Of a DNA stretch of 64,000 nucleotides, positions 53,002-64,000 are shown in pieces (position 1 is the first letter of the stretch; each line of letters opens with the position of its first letter). Both the position numbers and the translations under genes were made by a program. The notes beneath the pieces are model-generated. The model did no database searches. It was not told the origin of the DNA and worked only from the letters and a program-made list of their open reading frames with translations. This DNA comes from Chaunax sp. Z400 (Eukaryota > Chordata > Actinopteri > Lophiiformes > Chaunacidae). The stretch covers positions 3,719,501-3,783,500 of the forward strand of contig CM075186.1 of assembly GCA_037577475.1 (NCBI GenBank), written 5' to 3'.

Positions 53002-53130
53002 ATGAGGCTGGTGTGGAAATCCCTTGACAAAATGAGGTGTCTGAGGAAACGCTCCACTATTCCCTTCCTCGGCTTCCTCATTACCTTCCTCCTCTTCCTG
53101 AACCTCTACATTGAAGATGGCTACGTGCTG
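53002..53130 (+). CDS. mgat4c: MGAT4C coding exon 1 (residues 1-43)
   Basis: The exon begins at 52979 after a TTCTCATGCAG acceptor and is open in frame from there to the ATG at 53002, so 23 bases are either 5' UTR or coding sequence continued from an upstream exon. It encodes the cytosolic tail and the membrane anchor (residues 19-37, FLGFLITFLLFLNLYI core) and ends in YVL at 53130. The donor is CTG|GTTTGT, a GT donor with weak match downstream, phase 0. A second in-frame ATG (Met11) also has A at -3. Confidence 0.93.
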
Positions 53131-56100
53131 GTTTGTGAATTTGTGTCCTGTATGTTTTTAGCATTTCCCAAATTAGAAATTTAGATTAAATACTCGCCAA
53201 GTATTTGTATTCCTCCTCAATGCCTGAATGACAAACTTGACCAAATATGCTTTTTTAACCCAAATATGTTCTCGTATCAATTTCCTCCACCCGTGTTTTT
53301 GCTATTATAATTGCTTGTTTTTAAGGGAAACTTGTTTAATATTCATAACATGGACCAAAGTTGAACTCATCCGCATTGTTTATTTTTTATTTATGATGCC
53401 ATCAAAAGTTGGGGATCACAGTGCATTATCCGTTTGTTATTTAAATTATTAACTTAGCCTGGAGAGGTTTTAAGTTTCCCTTTGTCTACAAATGTGAACC
53501 TTAGCTCAGCCACATAAAAACATATATTGTCTGAAATCTGAACACAGTATTGGATGTTGGTTCTGGTATTTGAATTATTCATCGTAGAAATCAAGATGAC
53601 AACTTGTGTGTTGTCCTCTTTCGTCCATAATGTGAATTAATCTGGTGTTTTGTTTTTCTTGTTGTTTTCCAGGAAGGGGATAAGAGACAGCTTAGGGAAA
53701 CATCAGTCCATCCTCCGAGCGCTGAGCGATACGTTCACACCTTCAGAGACCTCAGTAATTTCTCTGGAACGATTAATGTCACGTATCGTTATCTCGCTGG
53801 AACCCCGCTGAACCGCAAGAGTAAGTTTAGGACTTATTTAAAGAGGAATTTACATTGAGCTTCGGGGAGATGCAGTAAATCAGAAGTAGTTGTGAGCGTG
53901 AGCTGAGAATAAAAACTAAAAGGTAAAATGTCTAACATGAGGATTGAAATAACAGCCATAAAATACAACTGCTCCACAGAGACCTCAAAATGAAACACTA
54001 CTCTCCTCACTGACTCACTATTTAGTCACCTAATGTTTTTGAGTTGTTTGCCTACAATTGCCTCACAGGCCTAATTATGGGTCTGAGTGACAAAATGTTC
54101 ACCAGGACTATTTATAGACCTTCCTCACCTAAAGTGTAATAAGTGTTCCATCAGAAATATTGATATGCTTAAACAAAACATTTATTGGTGTTCTGATTTG
54201 TCAAATATTTCACTTCCGATACCAACAACGTCTATTTCCGCCATTTACTCCTGTCATCAACCATGACCGAAGTCAACACAATTGCTGCCTTGTGTTTGTT
54301 GTGAAAGTCACAGATACGTTGGAAAACCAAACGTCGCTGTGTCTGGGTTCACAGCAGTATCCGGATTCACACACTGACTTCTCTGGGTGTCCACATACAG
54401 CTACGATAAGCTTGTCTTCCACATCCGCTTTAACGTCCTGCTGATGTAGAGATGTGTGGAGATTCTCAACACTGATTGGCTTTCGCGTGAATTTCTCGCC
54501 CGCGTTAAAAAATGTTCACCTTAAGCGAATCTTATGTCGCACCATTCCCGTCATTTACATTGCCCAGCACAAATTCACGTCTACTGAAGGCTTTCCATTG
54601 ACTTCGTAAGTAATGGCGCCATGCGAAAAATGTTCGTCGCGTTCGGTGTGAACGCAGCTTGAATCTTGCTCATGTCAATTGATTCATTTAATTATTATCC
54701 CCAATGCATCAGCTCATGAACTGTACTTAAAACAAGCTTTAATAGTTCATCATATTTACAGTACTGACGTTATCAGAGAACCTTTCAGGCAGTGTAAAAA
54801 GAACACAAAATAATTAATCGTCCATTATTCATAATCAAGGTAAAAGTTTGAAATAATCATGACATTTATTTGAAGTCGTATTACAAAGCCCTGTTCCTAA
54901 GTAATGAACATTTATGCTCAAATTATAGCTAAGGTTCAAGTTTATATCCTGAAGGAACAGTTTATGAAAACATGTCTAAACATATTGAAATTTGATCATT
55001 TGCAAGCAATTCTGTTGATATTATTGCAATGCTCATATTTGTTCACAGAGTATCTCACCATTGGGCTGTCATCAGTGAAAAGAAAAAGAGGAAACTACCT
55101 CCTGGAGACGATCAAATCCATCTTTGATCAGTCCAGCTACGAGGAACTCAAAGAGATCGTGGTTGTGGTCCACCTTGCAGACTTTGACCTGGTCTGGTGT
55201 GAGAACCTGGTGCAGGAAATCACCAGGAAGTTTGCTCACCACATCATAGCTGGACGGCTCCTTGTAATCCAGGCCCCGGAGGAGTACTATCCATCTTTGG
55301 ATGGGTTGAAAAGGAACTACAACGACCCGGAGGACCGGGTCCGTTTCCGCTCTAAGCAGAATGTGGACTACGCTTTCCTCCTCAACTTCTGCACGAATCT
55401 CTCTCACTTCTACATGATGTTAGAGGATGATGTGCGCTGCTCCAGGAACTTCCTGACGGCGCTGAAGAAGGTGATCACCTCCAGAGAAGGTTCCTACTGG
55501 GTGATGTTGGAGTTCTCAAAGCTGGGCTACATCGGGAAACTGTACCACTCCAAAGACCTGCCACGTCTGGCTCATTTCCTCCTCATGTTCTACCAGGAAA
55601 TGCCCTGCGACTGGCTCCTCATCCATTTCAGGGGTCTGCTGGCCCAGAAAGACGTGATCCGCTTCAAGCCCTCGCTGTTCCAGCACATGGGCTACTACTC
55701 TTCCTACAAAGGAGCAGAGAACAAGCTGAAGGACGACGACTTCGAGGAAGACTCCATAGACATTCCTGACAACCCTCCTGCCAGCCTTTACACAAACATC
55801 AATGTGTTTGAAAACTATGACGCCACCAAGGCTTACAGTACTGTGGACGAATACTTTTGGGGAAAGCCTCCTTCCACAGGAGACTTCTTTGTCATAGTCT
55901 TTAATAAATCGACCAAAATTAGTAAAATTAAAATCGCTACTGGTTCTGACGACCGTCAGAATGACATTCTTCACCACGGAGCTCTGGAAGTAGGGGAGAA
56001 ACTAGTTGGGACTAAAAAAGGGAAACAGTGTTCCTCCTATATCACATTAGGGGAATTTAAAAATGGCAACATTGAGGTCCACGATGTAGACCACAAAATT

Positions 56101-56205
56101 GCCTTTGAAATCGAATGTGTGCGCATCGTGGTGACGGCCGGTCAGAAAGAATGGCTCATTATCAGAAGTATAAGTTTATGGACGACACAACCTCCCAGCC
56201 AATGA
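53002..56205 (+). CDS. mgat4c: MGAT4C, GnT-IV family N-acetylglucosaminyltransferase C (three coding exons joined)
   Basis: Joining 53002-53130, 53673-53820 and 55049-56205 gives 477 residues, close to the human protein (about 478 as I recall). It is a type II Golgi protein: short basic cytosolic tail with LDKMRCLRKR, membrane anchor at about residues 19-37, a stem with NFS (N72) and NVT (N78) sequons, a family 54 catalytic domain from about residue 94 (YLTIGLSSVKR), the metal/UDP-binding acidic motif EDDV at 218-221, and a C-terminal domain from about 359 ending in QKEWLIIRSIS. GnT-IV enzymes add beta-1,4-GlcNAc to mannose of the N-glycan core; for the C form the activity is less clear, and the chicken relative was described as GnT-VI. 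The start ATG has A at -3 and matches the second Met of the human N-terminus, so a few more residues could come from an upstream exon. No stop or frameshift is seen. Assignment to MGAT4C rather than 4A/4B rests on near-identity of long blocks recalled from the family. Confidence 0.96.
53131..53672 (+). other. mgat4c: MGAT4C intron between coding exons 1 and 2
   Basis: 542 bases bounded by GT (53131) and AG (53671-53672). AT-rich, with a pyrimidine tract (TTGTTTTTCTTGTTGTTTTC) before the acceptor. No repeat or RNA gene recognised inside. Confidence 0.85.
53673..53820 (+). CDS. mgat4c: MGAT4C coding exon 2 (residues 44-92 plus first base of codon 93)
   Basis: The acceptor is a pyrimidine-rich tract ending TTTTCCAG at 53672. 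The exon starts EGDKRQLRETS and encodes the Golgi-lumen stem region with YVHTFRDLSNFSG and two N-glycosylation sequons (NFS, NVT). It is 148 bases long and ends in phase 1 at the near-perfect donor AAGA|GTAAGT at 53821. It is too short and without its own ATG start to show as a stand-alone open frame, but it fits exons 1 and 3 in phase and in family alignment. Confidence 0.94.
53821..55048 (+). other. mgat4c: MGAT4C intron between coding exons 2 and 3
   Basis: 1228 bases bounded by GTAAGT (53821) and CAG (55048). It carries a MITE-like repeat ending near 54660. The last 145 bases stay open in the frame of exon 3, from an ATG at 54904. Confidence 0.85.
54440..54660 (-). mobile_element. Non-autonomous DNA transposon remnant in MGAT4C intron
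   Basis: The right end reads GCGTTCGGTGTGAACGCAGC (54640-54659), and on the minus strand this gives the common fish element start 'gctgcgttcacacc' followed by a block meaning 'amid AAGTCAATGGAAAG'. The left part has GATTGGCTTTCGCGTGAATT. The same end motif occurs at 21708-21720. The left boundary is not clear and no target duplication was found. The superfamily is not certain from sequence alone. Confidence 0.55.
55049..56205 (+). CDS. mgat4c: MGAT4C coding exon 3 (residues 93-477, catalytic and C-terminal domains)
   Basis: The acceptor TTCACAG ends at 55048; starting at 55049 restores codon 93 as AAG (Lys) and gives KYLTIGLSSVKRKRGNYLLE. Choosing the AG two bases later would break the frame. 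The exon holds the complete family 54 catalytic core: HLADF, APEEYYP, NYNDPEDRV, KQNVDYAFLLNFC, the EDDV motif at residues 218-221, EFSKLGYIGKLYHS, QEMPCDWLL and KPSLFQHMGYYSSYKG, then the C-terminal lectin-like region (DEYFWGKPPSTGD, DDRQNDILHHGAL). The stop TGA is at 56203-56205. Further sequons are at N209 (NLS) and N378 (NKS). The last residues (TQPPSQ) extend a little past the usual end of the human protein. Confidence 0.96.
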
Positions 56206-56500
56206 GGACTACCCATACTGTAAAAGACTCTTAGTATGTCACAGAGTCAAAGGATTTTATTGTTGTTCATTCATTTATATATTTATTTAATATTTATTGG
56301 ATTTCCAGGTTTATGTGTTCATTTTGAATGTGTTTATTGATTATCATGAGTTAATAGTTTTTAAACCTGCAAGTTGTAACCTTAGTGAAGCATCTCCCTC
56401 ATGACTGTTCAACTGACCTCAGAGTATTCATGGACGTATGTTTCTTTAAATGTTCCATAAGCCTTTTTATTATTTAATAAAACATAATAATATGTATTAT
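56206..56500 (+). other. mgat4c: MGAT4C 3' UTR with candidate poly(A) signal
   Basis: AT-rich sequence follows the stop codon. The first AATAAA is at 56476-56481, about 270 bases after the stop, and a second is at 56611-56616. Either could end the transcript; the boundary is inferred, not seen. Confidence 0.5.
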
Positions 56501-59500
56501 CATTTATTTATTTCCAGGTTTTGATAGCTATCGTTAACATAGGGCTGTGCGATAGTTCAATGTTATTTTTTACCAACTTGTGATAAAGTGATATTGTATT
56601 ATAAGGATATAATAAATTCATTGTTATTGTTTTACATTATTCTTCTATCCAGGATAAGGCTTAGAATATTCTTTATTTGTCAGCTGATTTTGTGAAAACA
56701 CCAAAACCAACAATGAGGTAATCCTACGAACAGGTATTTTCTAACAATTGTCACCTTTTTTTTTTTAAAGATTTATACTTCCAGTATTGATGACTGTGCT
56801 TGGTAATGAGAGGCAGGGTAGGGAAGTCAGGATGTAAAACAAGATGGGAGACACATTTTTGGTTTTGACCTTTTCATGAGATTTGTAGACAGATTAAATT
56901 AAAACTAAATGGTTTCAAGCAAAATGTGATTGAAGATTAAGAACATTACCTGTTCAGGGGTTTACACATTTAACTCCAATAGTGAAAAAGATGCATTGAA
57001 ATCAATTTTATTATTCAGAAAAGTGCCAAATTAGAACTACAATAAGTTAGGGAAGAGCAAACTACTGATTTAATCCATTTATTACAACTTTGTTAATTTT
57101 ACAGTTGATTACTGTTGCTATGTGATCCACTTATATACAAACAAGGGGACAGGTTGGCTGTTTCGATGGGTAAAAAACTTTTTTTTTTTTAAAGAAATAC
57201 TACCATCAAGCGTCTGTGTCTTCATCAATTTTTCACGATTACATTAAGCCTTGCACAAGTGTAGCCCTGGGATTCTCTGAGAAAGTCTCTATTTGGTCCT
57301 TATTATTTTCCTCCTTGAAAACCCACCAGGCAAGTATCAGAGGTCATTGTTGCCTTGAATATTCATCATGTCACGCTTCACTTTTTTTGTTTGAAATATT
57401 CTCTCCTGGTTTAATCGTCTTCTTCGTTGTGTTTGAGGCAGGTGTGTGAGTGGTCCGAGCTCCTTCTCGAGGACCGTGTGTTCCAGCATTGCTGCTGACA
57501 GAAAAACAATGTTTGTTTTCACCCGTCTTCTCCAAGACCTGAGATTAGATTGCACAGTGAAGAATGGGCGAGGTCTGTTCTCTGCTCTCTTTTTTTTTTT
57601 TTTCCACCACAGCACAATTTTCCCCCAGCAAATTGGTCTGTTTGCCTCACTCTCTACACCAGCAAAACAACATCTCCCCTGAAGCTATACGTTCTCAATT
57701 CATTCCTTCCCCGATGTTGCGCTCTTGCAACTCCAATGTTTCTGCTCTGACATGCTTGCCTGTCTGTGATCTTTGCTCTCAGTTCATTCAGTCTGCTACG
57801 GCTGTGGGGGAAACCTGGCTTTCCTTTCGAGGTTCTCTTAGAATTCCCCACCTTGCTTTAAGTTGTTTTGCTGCTAACTTGCAAGATTTGACACTGCATG
57901 TGTTAACTCATCATCACCGCGATGCTCAAAGCATGTCAGAGCCGTGCTTTGAAAATAACCCTGTCATTTTCCTTGTTTACGTAATTACGATCTGTCACTG
58001 AGCGATTCTTCTTTCAACATCCAAACGGCATCAAGAAATTTCAACAATGCAATAAAGAGATAAATGTTTACATAATGCTGATGATCTTTAGGAAGCGGAT
58101 CGTCATTACGCATGCTGTAACAGTCTTGTTGCGGTCGCCACCTGTTCTCTGTTTTCCCTCAAGGTCTTGTTCAGTGTCACAGATTGAGACCCTTCGCAGA
58201 TTGGCTTGTACGACCAACTTGAAATCCTTCCTCAGCATAATCCCACATGTCCTATCTGAAACAAAATTAGAATGCCCACCGCCTCACAATACAGCGTATT
58301 ATTTTTCCTCAGCATTTCCGTCGGAATGTCGCCATTCATTCTGGTGAGTGATTCCTTGTGATTCCTGCATGGATCAGCTCCTCGGAGGGGACACCCTGTC
58401 TGAATGCATGATGTTCGGAAACACAATCGACATTGTGATCGCGTGTGTGGTATTCTTTGAGATGCACATCAGGCCGGTTCTGCCTAGTGATATGTGCTTA
58501 TTATGAGGTATAAACTCGTGATGTCAGCGCTGGGCAGTTAGCTGCTTTACAAGTGTAATGGATGGCTTTGATACGCCTCATCCCCAACCGTGTTGTGAGG
58601 CTGATATTTCTGGAGGAGAAATTGCTGTTTGATCTTTATATGAAATGAGATGCTGGCCAAAACTAGCTGCACACTGCAGATTTATTGACAGATTTACATC
58701 TTGGGGATAAAAAGACAAGCTGCTGGATGTCAGCAATATGCTGCGGACAGCATTCTTTACTATTGGCACGTTTGGAAACAACAATCCATAACCGGGCCTC
58801 GAGCGAACAGTGTGTATAGGATTAATTCTCGTGTACATTTCGCTTAATACCTCTGTTGAGTACTTACAGCTAGTAAATGGCCACCTTCACTGTCTATTTG
58901 TCAAGAATTCAACACAATATCTCTGCGAGAACCAGGGCAGAGGTTTGTGAAACACTGGTCGCGAGGGTCCAACGCCAAAAGCTCCAAGCAAGTGATGAAC
59001 ATGAATGTCATGTGTCATGTGGATCCTGAGTGATTTGAAATGTGAGCTGTCTTCCAGTGGAGCATGTACAAAGTGCATGAACAAAGTCATTTTCAGTGGA
59101 TGAAACAACTTTTGTACATCAGGATTTATGGATTATTGTTCAGCTTCTGCTAATACAGTTGTCCTGGGTTTGAACGTAGAAGCCTACCGATACTACCTTA
59201 CCGCTGGTTTGGAGTTCACATTGTAATATGTTAAGTGAAGCGAGTGTGTTAAGGTGTTATTTCTGTGTCTGTTCTACTTTACATCGGTCTCTAAATGGTA
59301 CTGTATTGTAAGATGACATATATTTTTTTACTCGCATTATTAAAAATGTTGTATTGTACATACTGTATTTAAAATGAAATTAGATTAAATGAACGAACAC
59401 CAACTTTGTCATGTATTGACTGCAGAGACAGACTTTGTGTGCAAGAGAGCACAAAATATTGAATGTGCGTCTGGATTGTCAAGCCTCGAATATTAGTTTG

Positions 59501-61150
59501 AATGCCGTGAGGCAAACAAAGCACTATTTACATGACCCTTAATCAAAAATGTTCCCTGCACATTTTTTTTTTTGCTTCACGGTCAAAGATGTTTGGAAAC
59601 AAAAGTAGAATGTACACTTATGGAATACATTACATACATATTATGCTAATTTCAGATATATATACAGTATATATTTATGTTAGGAGTCTACCAGAAGAGA
59701 TTTACATTTAATTCTCAAAAAACATTCTTTTTCTATTACTGTTCATTACTGCACCACTGTATTGCCCTTCTGAAATGCTTCAATTTAGACCAGTACTCCT
59801 CCTGAAAAGCCCAGTCTGCTCTAATTGGACAGGCCTGAACCAGCACCGCTCAGCACATGATTTTAGCTTCCAGATAGCAAACCAAGAACATCACCACTAG
59901 AACCACCTCCTTAACCTAAAACACATAAGAGAAGGAACATGAATCGTATTAGTCTGTACTAGTCATGTCTTTGCATGGTATGAGCAAGTTAATGGCCGGG
60001 AGCTAATCAAAATTATGGTGCATTCATGTGGTGTCAGAATAATCTGATAATGACATTCAGTGTTTTCTGTAGGAGAAAATAAAGGAGAATTTTTTTTTAA
60101 AAATTGGTGCAAATTTTGCAGATTTTTTAAATGCACCAAAAAAAAATAAAACATATGTAACACATTAAAGGAAAGGGGAAACCCCAAAAAGCACAATATG
60201 TCTCCTTTAAAGGAAGAAAAGAAAACATTAGCGACATTTGCAGTTCCTTGAAACTTGCAGCCAGCATGTCTGTTTGGCTCACATCTTGCTGTCAGCAAAA
60301 ACAAAAACTATACATTATTCATTTCAATATTCATATGCTTGCTGCTTTTTTTAGCGGCATACTTAATGACGGTGTGTGGCTATAGCGCTGGGGGGGAAAC
60401 TGTACTGTTAAAAGGTTCATGCTCATAGTGTATTTTCTCATATAAAGTACACTGTCAGACACCTGGGGACATGGCTGACAGCGACAACACATGAGAAATC
60501 ACTCTGGAGGAGTGCGGTATGAGAAGCTGTTTATTCAATGCAAGTTAAAGCACATGTTTTATGGGACACATGAGGCGTGAGGTGAGTTGTTGCAGGAAGA
60601 TGACAGACGAAACACCAATTGGAGCTGGACAGGGGAGTTTGGAGGTTTTCAGAGAGGAACAGCCAGCAAGAATTTATTTCCAAAAGACACGCCTGAATAT
60701 TTAAGTGATTTCAACAAACTAGATGAGGCAACAGTTGCAACAACTCTCATGAGATTTCAGAGCGAGTCTCCTTGAATAAGATGTGCGTTTCTGGTTAAAC
60801 AAAAAGGCCTTTCTCTGAAGGGATCCTTTCTCTAATGATGTCAAACACTTAGAGAAGCAGGGTCAGCCAGTGGGTGGCAAAAACAATCACTTTTAGTAGA
60901 CACAATTTGTTTTTTATTAATGTCTGCTTTATTACTTCCATCATGGAGGTTACAGAATATCTCAAAATGTTGTTGACTGATATAAAACATTTTGGAGATT
61001 TGGCCCTTGAAGTGTGGAAAAGGTTATGGATTTTTAGGCAGAGTAAAATCAAGGTGTCGATCCAAGAAATGTTTTGCATCCTCTCCAAGTTCCCTTCAAA
61101 AGACGTTAAAAGTGATCAGTTCAGTCTGTCAGGCTTGCAAAGAAAAAATA
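56501..61150. other. 3' flank of MGAT4C, non-coding
   Basis: AT-rich with poly-T at 57179-57190 and 57590-57603, and a short TATATA patch near 59658-59675. The next gene is not reached. Confidence 0.55.
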
Positions 61151-61452
61151 CTTGACGGATTTTCATAAAACTTTGTGGCAGAGTTGGGCATGAGGCAATG
61201 AAATTTTAATTATAAGGTGACAGATTCAGAAATTTTATTTTATAAATAAATCTTATTTTATTTTTATTTTTTATTTTATTTTTCTCACCATTACTGTCTG
61301 TTACACATAAACTATCAGACCGATTTTGATGAATTTTGATAGAAGTGATGACCATATAACAAGGAAGAACCCATTAACCATTAATCACTTATCTTGAGAG
61401 CTGGGCCTTGGAGGAGGAGGTATGTGCTCTAACGAGTGCCCTCCTAGTTTTA
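61151..61452 (+). mobile_element. Fish interspersed repeat, '...GGAGGTATGTGCTCTAACGAGTGC' type
   Basis: The front half has GACGGATTTTCATAAAACTT then TGGCAGAGTTGGGCATGAGG, and the back half GGAAGAACCCATTAA, TGGGCCTTGGAGGAGGAGG then TATGTGCTC and GAGTGCCCTCCTAGTTTT. This order matches a dispersed repeat I know as common in fish. A/T-rich expansions (61230-61290) sit in the middle. I am not sure of its class. Confidence 0.5.
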
Positions 61453-62285
61453 GACAGTGACAGCTGGAGGGAGACGGGAAAGGCAGTGATGAGAGAAGAG
61501 GGGATGACATGCAGCACAGCCTGACGTAGAACCAAACCCAGGGTGCTGCAGTAAGGACTCAGCCTTAATGCTATGTGCACCACCCGGTGAGCTGCTGGGG
61601 CACAACTGGGCTGCCCCAAACGTTTGCAATGCAGTCACTGCAGCAATGTTGTGTTAACCAGCTGAGATGATCTATTGGACCAATTCCAAAACCTTTAGTA
61701 AGTATGAAACATTTACACATTAAATTATGTAAACATAAAAAATACCAGAATTCACCTGTCGTGTCAGATCTTGCATCGCATAAACCAAGGTCAAAGTTGC
61801 CTGTACATCTATAATTCAACCGCAAGGATGCACCTTATGATTTTCCATTTCAGATTCCATAGAAGGTAGACAAATTCAGTCAGTCAACATTATACAGTAC
61901 TGTACTTGCCACCATCTTTTTTAATAGTACTGGGCCATATAATACCTTATATCAAATGAACCCTGACATTAATCTCAATCCATTCATGTACATATATATC
62001 TGGTGTTTTGAAAACATTTTGATATAGAGGCAAAAATAATTTGAGTTATTTTTCGTGAATTAAAAGGTGCCTACAACATGCAGTAACAATACATGGAGTA
62101 TACGGTCCTAGATTCACTTACTATCATTTGGTGGTTTTCACTTGCATCCAACAGTCAAAGTGTGGAACGTGGAAATGAGCCATCTTTCACTTTCCTCATT
62201 AAAAGGTCAAAAAACTTTTCAAAAGTCTAGAATAAGACATCCATACACAAATAAATGGCATGACTCCCAAAGATGTATAGTTATA

Positions 62286-62363
62286 CAGTACCAGTCAATA
62301 GTTTGGACACAGTTTCCCATCCACTTGAATGGGAAACTGTGTCCAAATTTTTGACTGGTAGTG
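62286..62363. mobile_element. Palindromic Tc1/mariner-type MITE with TA target duplication
   Basis: Arms 62286-62320 and 62329-62363 are 35 bases each and pair at 32 of 35, with an 8-base loop CCACTTGA. The end CA(C/G)TACCAGTCAA-AGTTTGGACAC is the terminal repeat of a known fish Tc1-like group, and TA lies on each side (62284-62285, 62364-62365). The element is only two termini joined back to back. Confidence 0.85.
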
Positions 62364-62365
62364 TA

Positions 62366-64000
62366 TGTCAGAAGACAAAGGTAGAGGGGTGAAAACCAAG
62401 CAAAGCCATCTTTGAGTTAAAATTATCAGACACTGGTGGTGACGGCTGATGAACCTGGCGAAGCTGATGAATGATGAAGTTGGTGAAGCTGTGAAGACTG
62501 GGTGGTGATGGGGAGGTGGAGAAAGAACTACAGGAACAGAGAGAGATTTAAAAACATGCCAGCAACATGAACATGTAAATAAACACACATTTATATCACA
62601 CAAACTATAAATATGCACGACAAAACACAAAACGTGTAGCGTAATTATAAATGTATCTCTTATCACCTTTAACACTCAAAGCTTATAAGTGGAGTACAAA
62701 CTTCCACTGTTTCGTGGAGGAGATGCTGCAACTAAAACTGTCCCCCGTGCAACACAGAACGTAAGTGTAATTCCTACGTTGTGTTAAAAGAAAATAAATC
62801 AATATTCTAGAAAATAAATTATATAAATACAAAAAAAAAGAAGTTATGTTTGACAATAGAGTCAAGTCTTACAATTGAACACCTTCAGGATTTCATAATA
62901 CCAATACCGTTACAGAGACATGGATCATTTTGTCACAGTCTTCCCACCTCTCTCCATCTCCTGTTCTTCAAAGTCATCCAGAACCAAATGGAAGGAAAGC
63001 GTACATGACAGCTGGGTACCTGAGAAACCACAGCTAATACACAGCATGAAGGAGCCAGCAAGCAAGCACAAAACCAATATTTCACATATCAAGACCTGCA
63101 CTGTGCACAGTTGGAGAGACTGTCCAATCAATTGCTGTGGCTGCCGGCACGTACGCACACAGGAGGGCAAACCTCACATGATCCAGGCTGATATGGCTTG
63201 TGTGGATTTTCCTCAGCCACCTTTTGATCTGTCCTGCTCTTGTGCCTGTGAGGATGTGCCTCTGTGGTGGGATTTTAATTCTGCCTCGCATCCACTATCA
63301 GCCCATTACGAAGCAGCAAGCAATGCGCGAAGCAAATTAAAAGAACAATGACCACAGCCTGTTTGATTTTTTTCTTTGGCCGCTGCTTCTCTCGAGGTGC
63401 AGGCGTAATGTTTTCGAGCACACACCGGTGCATCATCAAAGCTTTGTCAATAGCTTTTGATTCATACATTTTGTGCTGCATGTTTCGTAGAGCACTTGCA
63501 GCACAGACCCAAGAGCCAAGAGCACAAGCTGAGGTAGGGCTACACAGAGGAAATGACGATAAGAGGAGATGAAAGGCAGTTTGGAAAGGAAGCACAAGAA
63601 TAGACAAATGGTTATGTGCAAGGATGTGAAATTGAAGTTGAAGCGAAGCTGAAGGCGTGGAAAAGAAGCACACGCAGGTGATGAATGACATGTAATAACC
63701 TGGTGAGGGACTTGTGATTGTGATACCAGTGATGGACGGGCCCTTAGGCGTTCAGGTGATCTCAGGTTGATGAGCAGCCATAGTTGCCTGAGCAAGTCTG
63801 AGCCAGCCGGCACCACTTAGTGTTGGACCAGTTTCATGATGGGAAAGGAAAATGGTGTATTTTTATCTGCCAAATCTGGGGTGAAAATGGCTCAGGTTGA
63901 AAACTAAAGTGCATCAAGCATTCAGTCATTGTTTGTTTCCAGTTGTTGGCAAATCAATGCTGCGTAAAGTGGAATCTGCACATGTTCAGAATGCAGGTTT
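62366..64000. other. Non-coding, nothing recognised
   Basis: Open frames of up to 143 codons (62920-63351) show no domain. Moderately GC-rich, no CpG island. Confidence 0.5.

Noticed and set aside
54904..55048. N-terminal part of the single open frame as constitutive MGAT4C coding sequence
   Set aside because: Family proteins have other residues before YLTIGL, and exons 1 and 2 with good splice sites supply them; this piece is intron in the main transcript.
62142..62354. Similar peptides on both strands (WTQFPI...GKLCPN)
   Set aside because: They arise because both strands of the Tc1-type palindrome read alike.

Overview
The window looks like teleost fish nuclear DNA, probably from a spiny-rayed fish. 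Two things show this: one vertebrate gene with canonical introns, and a set of degraded fish-type transposons (L2-like LINE pieces, hAT, PIF/Harbinger and Tc1/mariner miniature elements, a tRNA-derived SINE) among many simple repeats. The naming of the fish group is inference from repeat and protein style; no species can be read from the sequence.

Only one gene can be supported. It is on the + strand at 53002-56205 and encodes MGAT4C, a Golgi N-acetylglucosaminyltransferase of the GnT-IV family (glycosyltransferase family 54). It has three coding exons (53002-53130, 53673-53820, 55049-56205). Joined, they give an intact 477-residue type II membrane protein with all splice sites GT/AG and no frame damage. 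A candidate poly(A) signal lies about 270 bases after the stop codon.

Bases 1-52978 contain no recognisable protein-coding exon and no convincing RNA gene. In mammals MGAT4C has very long non-coding 5' introns, so this stretch may be 5' intron or upstream intergenic DNA; the sequence alone cannot decide. Inside it I can define: a DNA-transposon remnant (about 1995-2510), a hAT-type miniature element with target duplication (4108-4335), a 21-bp minisatellite (9386-9600) next to a reversed LINE fragment (9640-10265), a two-copy hAT-end family (17485 and 46142, opposite orientations), a MITE with 'GTGTGAACGCAGC' ends (21458-21721), two diverged LINE 3' tails (30400-30690 and 39955-40198), a perfect 18-bp hairpin (35264-35304), a PIF/Harbinger-like element with TTA duplication (48484-48991), a SINE (51460-51680) and a degenerate 42-bp tandem repeat (52010-52300).

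The 3' flank (56206-64000) holds a fish interspersed repeat (61151-61452) and an almost pure palindromic Tc1/mariner-type MITE (62286-62363), and otherwise nothing I can name. I found no operon, CRISPR array, virus or new multi-gene system. The points most worth a second look are the unexplained hairpin, the structured repeats just upstream of MGAT4C, an in-frame hydrophobic intron extension in MGAT4C, and a weak minus-strand exon candidate at 27931-28112.
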